Source: Domibacillus antri (lineage in GTDB: Bacteria > Bacillota > Bacilli > Bacillales > Domibacillaceae). Taken from it: 64,000 bases of DNA. The stretch is from NCBI RefSeq assembly GCF_001936625.1, contig NZ_MSDU01000010.1, forward strand, positions 1-64,000, written 5' to 3'. Shown piece after piece: positions 58,153 to 64,000 of the stretch (position 1 is the first letter of the stretch; each line of letters opens with the position of its first letter). The translations under genes and the position numbers were made by a program. Under the pieces are notes generated by a model. It had not been told where the DNA came from. It searched no databases and saw only the letters and a program-made list of their open reading frames with translations.

Positions 58153-59430
58153 TCAAGACGAGAACCACTCAAGTGGCACAAGGACCAGTGAAGGGAATAA
58201 GATTAATAAAATTAATATAACCACTTCAACGAGCAAGAAAGGCCAGATACCCTTCATCAGATCTTCCAGGCTGATTTTGCTTACCCCACACATCACATTT
58301 AAAACCGTTCCAACAGGCGGTGTAAGCAGACCAATAGCGTTATTCAGAATAAACAGGACACCAAAATATACAGGATCGATGCCTGCTGCTTCAATAACCG
58401 GCATTAATACAGGGGTCAAAATCAAGATCGTCGGGGTCATATCCATGGCTGTCCCGACAACAATCACCAGCAGGTTAATCATGATTAAGAGAAGGAGTGG
58501 TTTATCCAAAAATGGGTCCAGGATGTCAATGACCATTGCAGGTAAATTGGCTACGGTAATCAGCCAGGATGAAACGAGTGCAGCGGCAACGAGAAACATG
58601 ACCACACTGGTCATTTTTGCTGAATGGACTAACACTTTATATAAATCTTTGATTTTCAATTCGCGGTATACCACTACACCGACAAACAATGCATATACAG
58701 CCGCCACGACGGCTGCTTCAGTCGGCGTAAAGATACCGAATTTTAATCCAACAATAATAATGACTGGAAGGAAAAGAGCCCAGATACCATTACGAAGAGC
58801 GACAAGCATTTCTCTCACAGAGGCGCGCGGCTGGACGGCTACATTATCTTTACGGGCAACAATAGTCCAGGCAATCATTAGGCCGACAGCCATTAACAGA
58901 CCTGGTACGATTCCGGCCATAAAAAGCTTTGTAATCGACACACCACTCGCTACACCAAAGATAATAAAACCAATACTCGGCGGAAGAACAGGAGCAATGA
59001 TCCCACCCGTAGCAATCAATCCGCTGGCACGGTTCACATCATAACCAGCTTTGGCCATCATTGGAATTAAGACAGCTCCCAGGGCGGCTGTATCCGCTAC
59101 AGCCGAACCGGAAATACTCGCAAATAATAAGGCCGCGATAATCGCCACGTAGCCAAGGCCTCCCCTGATATGGCCGACCATGGTCATCGCCATTTCAACA
59201 ATCCGACGCGATAACCCTCCCTGATTCATTAATTCCCCCGCCAGCATGAAGAACGGAACCGCCAAAAGAGGAAAGCTGTCTGCACCGCTGATTAAGTTTT
59301 GAGCAATGATTTGGCTGTCGAATATACCCAAAACATACATTAATATGACGCTGCTGACGAGCAGGGCAAACGCAATGGGCATGCCTAATGCCATCGCTCC
59401 CAGCAGCGACCCAACAAATACACCGATCAT
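58153..59430 (-). CDS. dctM: TRAP transporter large membrane subunit DctM
   Basis: The 425-residue membrane protein of 10-12 helices has the DctM pattern LLAVPFFMLAGELMNQGGLS near 55-75, GSAVADTAALGAVLIPMMAK near 112 and IGLLTPPVGTVLNVMCGV near 360. It couples sodium gradient to substrate movement. The start overlaps DctQ by 4 bp. Confidence 0.93.
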   Translation of the reverse strand: MIGVFVGSLLGAMALGMPIAFALLVSSVILMYVLGIFDSQIIAQNLISGADSFPLLAVPFFMLAGELMNQGGLSRRIVEMAMTMVGHIRGGLGYVAIIAALLFASISGSAVADTAALGAVLIPMMAKAGYDVNRASGLIATGGIIAPVLPPSIGFIIFGVASGVSITKLFMAGIVPGLLMAVGLMIAWTIVARKDNVAVQPRASVREMLVALRNGIWALFLPVIIIVGLKFGIFTPTEAAVVAAVYALFVGVVVYRELKIKDLYKVLVHSAKMTSVVMFLVAAALVSSWLITVANLPAMVIDILDPFLDKPLLLLIMINLLVIVVGTAMDMTPTILILTPVLMPVIEAAGIDPVYFGVLFILNNAIGLLTPPVGTVLNVMCGVSKISLEDLMKGIWPFLLVEVVILILLILFPSLVLVPLEWFSS

Positions 59431-60002
59431 CCCTGCTTCTCCTCCTTCCTGAACAGCTGGTCATCTGTGGCAAAGTCATCATCATGCAAAGCAATCAGCT
59501 CTTCCGACTCGCTGGTTTTCACCATTTCTTCTTCAGTCATTTTGTTAAAGAGGATCCGATATAAATTGTAAATGCATATTAAACTCATAGAAAGACTTAC
59601 AATGATACCTGTACCGTATACAAGTGCCATAGGCATACCGGTTGCCGGCGCTGTACTGCCTAAATTAAGCATGGTCATCTTCCAGCTTCCATCGAGGACG
59701 AGGATAAGAACAAATAACATAAGCAGTTCACTGATTACAAGGACCACTTTTTTCATCTTATTAGGCAGCCTTCTAACCAGCATATCTACACCTAAATGAT
59801 CCTTGTTTTTAAATGCGCCAATGGCTCCGAGAAATGTCAGCCAAACAAAAAGATACCGCGATATTTCTTCCGACCAGGTAATCCCTGAATTAAAGAAATA
59901 ACGAAGAACAACGTTGCCAAAAACTAATACAACCATAATGGCCAGTGCTGAGGCCATAATGATGTTCAATGTATTTTCTAAGAGTTTCGATATTTTATTC
60001 AT
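59427..60002 (-). CDS. dctQ: TRAP transporter small membrane subunit DctQ
   Basis: The 191-residue protein has four predicted helices and the DctQ signature ISRYLFVWLTFLGAIGAFKN near 46-66. It stabilises DctM and helps dock the binding protein. Start chosen at MNKISKLLEN after GGTGGGGAATGTAAT. Its C-terminal tail is long and acidic (EEEMVKTSESEELIAL). Confidence 0.92.
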   Translation of the reverse strand: MNKISKLLENTLNIIMASALAIMVVLVFGNVVLRYFFNSGITWSEEISRYLFVWLTFLGAIGAFKNKDHLGVDMLVRRLPNKMKKVVLVISELLMLFVLILVLDGSWKMTMLNLGSTAPATGMPMALVYGTGIIVSLSMSLICIYNLYRILFNKMTEEEMVKTSESEELIALHDDDFATDDQLFRKEEKQG

Positions 60003-60243
60003 ATTACATTCCCCACCTTCCAACTAAAGCATTTAAAATCACTATTAATCTAATTAAAATTAGGACTGAACATATATTTTGAATCAAGAATGCAGCTGCT
60101 CACCCTTCATATCGACCAGGTAGTGTTACTGTGAACATCTTCCACTTTTGATTGAAGCGCCCTGAATATTTTGGAAATTGGCGGAGGTGTAATATATGCT
60201 CTAAGAAAATCACTGATCAAGATATATTTTGTGATATTCAACA

Positions 60244-60283
60244 AAGAAAGCTAAGGGATACTGATGTCCCCTAAGCTTTCTTC
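60244..60283 (-). terminator. Intercistronic hairpin between dctP and dctQ
   Basis: GAAAGCTTAGGGG pairs with CCCTTAGCTTTC over an 11-nt loop; T-rich sequence follows on the minus strand. It lies 8 bp past dctP and about 240 bp before dctQ, probably giving more DctP than DctQM. The remaining dctP-dctQ gap (60024-60243) shows no gene. Confidence 0.7.
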
Positions 60284-60291
60284 AATATTAT

Positions 60292-61305
60292 CTATTTGAC
60301 TTCTTTCATAATTTGATCAACAAGTTCTTTTCCAACTTTATCTGTATAATCTGCATAAATTTCTTTAGCTTTATCTTCAAAACCTTTTTTCGCCTCATCA
60401 GAAAGTTCTGTTACGGTCATGCCTTTTTCTTTGAGAATAGCATATGCTTCCTCACTTTCTTTTCTGTTCAACTCGCGCTGGTAGCCTCTTGCTTCTTCAG
60501 ATGCCTTTGTTACAATTTCTTTTTCTTCATCTGATAACGATTGCATGAATTTGTCACTGATCATAAAAACACTCGCGTTGTAAATATGATCTGTTTTCGT
60601 TACGTAGTCCTGTACTTCGTAAAAATTCCCAGTCGTTATGTTCCCCGGAGGATTTTCCTGACCATCAACAACCCCCTGCTCAAGTGCAGTAAACAATTCA
60701 GTGTATGGCATTGGGGAAGGATTTGCACCTAAGCTTTTCCATAGATCAATATGAAGTTCGTTTTCAAGAGTTCTTATCTTCAATCCTTTCACATCTTCCA
60801 CAGATTTAACTTCATGTTTATTATTTGTCAGTTGTCTGAATCCATTTTCCCAGTAGTTCAAACCAACAATTCCTTGGCTATCCAGTTTTGTTAACAAGTT
60901 TGCACCAATCTCACCGTCAAGAACTTTATATGCTGTTTCTTCATCTTTAAACAAGTATGGAAAATCAAGCACTTCAAATTCTTTTACGAAAGAAGCAATC
61001 GGTCCTGAAGACATCGTTGTTCCTTGAATGGAGTTCATTTTTAATCCTTCAAATACAACGCGGTCGCCGCCAAGCTGGCCATCCGGATACACCTCCACTT
61101 TGACCGATCCGCCTGTTTCTTCCTCAACGATTTCCTGGAATTTGTAAAGGCCTTGTGTTAATGAACGGTCTTCCGAAGTAGCTACCGCCATTTTCATGAC
61201 TTTTGCGTCTTTTGATTCTGTACCGCCTTCTTCTTCGCTGCCGCCTGAGCATGCAGCGAGAACGATCATTGTAAATGCCATCATGAACAACATCCACTTT
61301 TTCAT
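60292..61305 (-). CDS. dctP: TRAP transporter substrate-binding protein DctP
   Basis: The 337-residue lipoprotein has a signal peptide ending in LAACSGGSEEE. The DctP fold shows EVYPDGQLGGDRVVFEGLKM near 70-90, RQLTNNKHEVKSVEDVKGLK (the Arg that clamps carboxylates) near 155-180 and GVVDGQENPPGNI near 210-220. It is the extracellular receptor of the TRAP importer, so the ligand should be an organic or sugar acid. It is the first gene of dctPQM-lacI. The promoter carries two AGATCGATCT palindromes and a cre-like site. Confidence 0.93.
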   Translation of the reverse strand: MKKWMLFMMAFTMIVLAACSGGSEEEGGTESKDAKVMKMAVATSEDRSLTQGLYKFQEIVEEETGGSVKVEVYPDGQLGGDRVVFEGLKMNSIQGTTMSSGPIASFVKEFEVLDFPYLFKDEETAYKVLDGEIGANLLTKLDSQGIVGLNYWENGFRQLTNNKHEVKSVEDVKGLKIRTLENELHIDLWKSLGANPSPMPYTELFTALEQGVVDGQENPPGNITTGNFYEVQDYVTKTDHIYNASVFMISDKFMQSLSDEEKEIVTKASEEARGYQRELNRKESEEAYAILKEKGMTVTELSDEAKKGFEDKAKEIYADYTDKVGKELVDQIMKEVK

Positions 61306-61358
61306 TTTTCTACCCCCTTCTGTTTGTCAAACCTCTTCCTCGATTAAAAATTAAATTA

Positions 61359-61372
61359 AGATAGCGCTTTCA
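61359..61372 (-). promoter_or_regulatory. cre-like site upstream of dctP
   Basis: On the minus strand TGAAAGCGCTATCT matches the cre consensus at 13 of 14 positions. It is about 55-70 bp before dctP, near the operators. Confidence 0.6.
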
Positions 61373-61387
61373 AAACATGTTTTCTCT

Positions 61388-61401
61388 TTAGATCGATCTA
61401 A
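61388..61401. promoter_or_regulatory. AGATCGATCT operator, copy C
   Basis: TTAGATCGATCTAA is a perfect 14-bp palindrome 83-96 bp upstream of dctP. It is identical to the cores at 52.9 kb. Confidence 0.75.
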
Positions 61402-61417
61402 TATTAACGGAAAAAAA

Positions 61418-61429
61418 TAGATCGATCTA
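61418..61429. promoter_or_regulatory. AGATCGATCT operator, copy D
   Basis: TAGATCGATCTA with A instead of T at the left outer base; centre-to-centre distance to copy C is 29 bp, close to the 28 bp between copies A and B. Confidence 0.72.
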
Positions 61430-61550
61430 ATAATCTCGCCGCTGATACAGCCTCTTGCGGAAGGATGATGAAAGTAAGCAACGGCCTTATTTTTTCATTT
61501 TATCTCAACAGTTCGAAAATTACAACACTCTTTTTGAAAATTTTTTAAAG

Positions 61551-61579
61551 ACAAAAAAGCCTGTTAATTAGGCTTTTTT
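61551..61579 (-). terminator. Terminator after the MFS gene
   Basis: AAAAAAGCCT pairs with AGGCTTTTTT around AATTAAC. The stem overlaps the MFS stop codon region. Confidence 0.8.
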
Positions 61580-62781
61580 GTCACATACCCTTCTTTTCCT
61601 GCACCCATTCCGAAGATAAACATGCCAACCCCCGCTCCGATCAACAGTAACAGAGGCACTGCCCAGCCATTAAGCATATCATGGAGTGCACCGAATAACG
61701 CGGGTCCGGCTGCCGCAAATAAATAGCCGGCCGATTGGGCCATTCCCGATAAATCAGCGGCTTCAAATGAATTTCGCGTCCGAAGGCTGAAAAACATCAT
61801 CGATAAGCTGAACGCGCATCCGCCGGCAATTCCGATTATAATCACCCATAAAAGAACAAGATCAATCAGACCGAATAAAATACCGCTAAGACCTGCAATC
61901 ATGAAGACAGCGGCAATCATGACGAGCGGCCGCTGATTTTTCATCTTGTCCGCGATGACCGGAACAATAAAGGTAACCGGGAGCTGAGAAAACATAATAA
62001 TCGACAGCATCCAGCCCGATGCTCCCGTGCTCATTCCCTGCTCCTGCAAAATTTCCGGCAGCCAGGCGACGAGGGAGTAAAAGAGCAGCGACTGTATCCC
62101 CATAAAGGCCGTTACTTTCCAGGCAAGCGGTGAAGACCAGACCGATGTTTTCTTATATGTACTTTTTTCCGTTTTCAACGGATGGCGAATATATGACATC
62201 TGTGAAAACCAGACGACAATCGCAATGGCTGCCGGAATCAGCCAAAAGCCGACTGCCGCCCGCCAGCCGATATCACTCGCCTGTGCAATGGGAATGCTGA
62301 ACCCGGAAGCGAGCGCGCCGGTTAAATTCATTGACATGGCATAAAAACCGGTCATGACGCCAATCTGATGAGCAAAATTCATTTTGACGAATGCGGGCAT
62401 TAATACATTACAGACCGCAATCGCCGCTCCGATCAATATCGTCCCGGCAAATAATGATGCCGCTCCGCCGACCGGCCGGAGTGCAAGACCGGCTGTTAAA
62501 ATTAACAGCGCGCTGAATAAAACGACTTCCATGCCAAATTTTCTGGCTAATTTAGACGCAAACGGTGATAAAATCGCGAAAGCCAGGAGCGGAATCGTCG
62601 TCAAAGCACCGGCCGCTGTACTGGAAATACCAAGGCTGTCCCGGATCATGACGGTAAGCGGACCGACCGATGTAATCGGTGATCTCATGTTCAATGCCAG
62701 TAAAATAATACTAAACAATAAAAGAAGCTGCCCCGCTTTGGATCGCTCTCTTTCTTCTTTTATAAGTGCCTGCATGCTCAT
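61564..62781 (-). CDS. MFS transporter, CynX/NimT family
   Basis: The 405-residue protein has twelve predicted helices. Segments such as MRSPITSVGPLTVMIRDSLG near 32-52 and FGMEVVLFSALLILTAGLAL near 80-100 match the CynX/NimT (cyanate/nitroimidazole) branch of the major facilitator family. It is coupled to the FadR-type regulator upstream by a 4-bp overlap, so that protein probably controls it. Substrate unknown. Confidence 0.86.
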   Translation of the reverse strand: MSMQALIKEERERSKAGQLLLLFSIILLALNMRSPITSVGPLTVMIRDSLGISSTAAGALTTIPLLAFAILSPFASKLARKFGMEVVLFSALLILTAGLALRPVGGAASLFAGTILIGAAIAVCNVLMPAFVKMNFAHQIGVMTGFYAMSMNLTGALASGFSIPIAQASDIGWRAAVGFWLIPAAIAIVVWFSQMSYIRHPLKTEKSTYKKTSVWSSPLAWKVTAFMGIQSLLFYSLVAWLPEILQEQGMSTGASGWMLSIIMFSQLPVTFIVPVIADKMKNQRPLVMIAAVFMIAGLSGILFGLIDLVLLWVIIIGIAGGCAFSLSMMFFSLRTRNSFEAADLSGMAQSAGYLFAAAGPALFGALHDMLNGWAVPLLLLIGAGVGMFIFGMGAGKEGYVTKKPN

Positions 62782-63461
62782 TCTTTTTCCTCCTGACCGG
62801 CCATTTCTTTGAGCCGCGCAATGTCTTTGCTGACAATCGCCGCCGCTTTTTCAGGCTGCCGTGCCCCAATTGCTTTAACGAGCTCTTCATGTGCGCCCGG
62901 ATCGATATCCGGGTCTCCGTTCATGTCGGTTAAATCGTGGACAGAAGCGTGAAGCTCATCCGCCAGGCGCGCATATAAATCCATTAAAATCCGGTTATGC
63001 GATGCCTTGACAATGGCATGATGAAGCGCAATATCCGCTTCCGCAAACGAGTGTAAATCAGCCGCTTCTTTACATTCATGCAGGCATTTTTGTATATGGT
63101 TCAATTCTTCACCTGTGTGCCGCTCCGCCGCCAGCCATGCGGCTTCACGTTCCAACGCGTGGCGGACTTCCAGCGTTTCAAGCAGCGTTGATGTTTCGAG
63201 ACGCTTCTGAAAGGAAGCGCCGAGCACCGTTTTTGCCCGCACATAAGTCCCGATTCCCTGCTTCGTCTGCAAAAGCCCGGCATGAACGAGTGCCCGGACC
63301 GCCTCACGCAGCGTATTGCGGCTCACACCAAACTGCTCCATCAGCTCCATTTCCGGCGGAATGCGTGACCCGACAGGCCAAGTTCCCGATTCGATAAATG
63401 TCTCGATTTGCAGTGCCACCTGTTCAACAAGCGACGATCGTTTTGCTTTTATGACCTCCAT
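62778..63461 (-). CDS. FadR-type GntR regulator of the MFS gene
   Basis: The 227-residue regulator has an HTH with WPVGSRIPPEMELMEQFGVS and RNTLREAVRALVHAGLLQTK, then an FCD domain (LEVRHALEREAAWLAAERHT; DIALHHAIVKASHNRILMDL). It forms a two-gene operon with the MFS transporter. The palindrome-like TTGGTTAACCCAA 33-45 bp upstream is a probable autoregulatory site. Confidence 0.88.
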   Translation of the reverse strand: MEVIKAKRSSLVEQVALQIETFIESGTWPVGSRIPPEMELMEQFGVSRNTLREAVRALVHAGLLQTKQGIGTYVRAKTVLGASFQKRLETSTLLETLEVRHALEREAAWLAAERHTGEELNHIQKCLHECKEAADLHSFAEADIALHHAIVKASHNRILMDLYARLADELHASVHDLTDMNGDPDIDPGAHEELVKAIGARQPEKAAAIVSKDIARLKEMAGQEEKE

Positions 63462-63493
63462 CAGTGATTCTCCTTTTAAAATTTGTAGGATGA

Positions 63494-63506
63494 TTGGTTA
63501 ACCCAA
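63494..63506. promoter_or_regulatory. TTGGTTAACCCAA, putative GntR/FadR operator
   Basis: The site contains the perfect palindrome GGTTAACC and a TTGG/CCAA outer pair offset by one base. The TGGT-ACC pattern suits FadR-type GntR operators. It lies 33 bp before the regulator start. Confidence 0.5.
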
Positions 63507-63573
63507 CTTTAACATGCAGGCTAAAAAAGATAAATAGAGTAATTAAAATGTGAGACCTCCCCAAGCAGGCGGG

Positions 63574-63768
63574 AGGGCCGGATTCTGAGACGTTTAGGCC
63601 GATTTATCGATAGGAAAGCCGGATTCCGTCTCTTGAAGGCCGAATTGATGGGAATTCGGCCCAAAACCAAGGAAACCGGCCTAACCTCAGAAAATCCGGC
63701 CCAAAATGCAAGAAATAAGGCTATAAAAAGGGAACGGGGCTGTCTCAAAAGTGATTGAGACAGCCCCT
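63574..63768 (+). repeat. Dispersed GGCCGA/GGCCGG repeat, copy 4
   Basis: It has the same unit order as copies 1 and 2, with the core TTTAGGCCGATTTATCGAT at 63593-63611, and closes with GGGGCTGTCTC/GAGACAGCCCC at 63736-63767, 11 nt before the lactonase stop. It fills the gap between the GntR and lactonase genes. Confidence 0.87.
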
Positions 63769-63778
63769 GCTTTCATTA

Positions 63779-64000
63779 TTATTTCCCGCTCAAAAACGTC
63801 ACGCAAACTCCTTCAGGAATCGTTACTTCCGAGTTTGCCGGCGTTAAACGGCCTGTTTCCGCGCTGCGTTTAAACAACACGACATTATGTGTTTTTTCAT
63901 GTGCCACAACGACATATTGTTCTGTTGGATCGAGATCAAAATCGCGTGGCCAGTCACCTTTAGTTGAGACCCTTTCCACTAACTTTACATCCCGGCCCTC
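63779..64000 (-). CDS. Lactonase family beta-propeller (6-phosphogluconolactonase-like), 3' part only
   Basis: Only the last 73 or so residues are in the window: KGDWPRDFDLDPTEQYVVVA and NVVLFKRSAETGRLTPAN. This is the C-terminal blade of YkgB/Pgl-type lactonases, which hydrolyse 6-phosphogluconolactone or other sugar lactones. The gene runs off the right edge; the 5' part lies beyond 64000. The stop is followed by the hairpin of repeat copy 4. Confidence 0.85.
   Translation of the reverse strand, partial: EGRDVKLVERVSTKGDWPRDFDLDPTEQYVVVAHEKTHNVVLFKRSAETGRLTPANSEVTIPEGVCVTFLSGK

Noticed and set aside
58046-59044. 332-codon plus-strand open frame opposite dctM
   Set aside because: It has Ser/Thr/Arg-rich low-quality composition, no ribosome site, and lies wholly over a clear DctM gene.

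Overview
The window looks like chromosome from an aerobic, spore-forming Bacillaceae bacterium of moderate GC. Pointers are the spore protease-like yyaC, a Bacillus-type mtlA-mtlR-mtlF-mtlD mannitol locus, a perfect TnrA-type box, CcpA cre-like sites, a Fur box, ThrE pairs, DUF3231, Bacillus-style ribosome binding sites (AGGAGG) and rho-independent hairpins everywhere. No rRNA, tRNA, complete insertion sequence, prophage or CRISPR array is visible. Most genes lie on the minus strand.

Layout. 1-6.2 kb: a C-terminally truncated PLD-helicase with its Nudix partner, a Lys/Asp/Cys low-complexity small protein, a Fur-controlled FhuF-like reductase, a universal stress protein, two decayed transporter genes (SulP and EamA) and a ThrE exporter pair. 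6.2-12.5 kb: an acetate transporter, then a six-gene operon (HTH-isochorismatase regulator, isochorismatase-fold amidohydrolase, SsuA/B/C-type ABC importer, PuuE-like deacetylase) that reads as uptake and hydrolysis of an unidentified nitrogen compound. 12.5-18.9 kb: mixed housekeeping and hypothetical genes, including an in-frame chimera of two unrelated gene ends. 19-24.5 kb: mannitol PTS locus. 24.6-35.1 kb: one long nitrogen operon, urtABCDE (urea ABC importer) followed by ureABCEFGD and the nickel permease ureH, with a TnrA box and a structured leader upstream. 35.2-36.7 kb: ptsH without ptsI, and a DUF3231 gene.

36.8-45.8 kb: an organic-acid catabolic island (CaiB/BaiF CoA-transferase, LeuC/LeuD-type hydro-lyase, HMG-CoA-lyase-like lyase, maleate isomerase-like enzyme, MatC/SLC13 permease), flanked by two paralogous GntR regulators. 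A 19-bp motif is shared by two of its promoters. The simplest reading is conversion of a C4/C5 unsaturated dicarboxylate (maleate, citraconate) through a 2-hydroxyacyl-CoA to acetyl-CoA and an oxoacid. 46-53 kb: yyaC, a D-2-hydroxyacid dehydrogenase, and an aldehyde DH, alcohol DH, TPP enzyme, TIM-barrel isomerase operon. 54-63.5 kb: a second CoA-transferase/lyase pair, three regulators (two GntR, one LacI), a TRAP transporter and an MFS exporter. Palindromes with core AGATCGATCT occur twice in the promoter of the aldehyde DH operon and twice in that of the TRAP operon, tying them into one probable regulon under cre-type catabolite control. The right edge cuts a lactonase gene.

A dispersed repeat of about 160-240 bp, built from GGCCGA/GGCCGG units and normally ending in a GGGGCTGTCTC hairpin, occurs four times (2.5, 35.9, 53.8 and 63.6 kb). 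Together with several gene remnants it suggests active local rearrangement. The strongest candidates for something undescribed are the HTH-pseudo-isochorismatase regulator with its operon, the dicarboxylate island, and the AGATCGATCT regulon.
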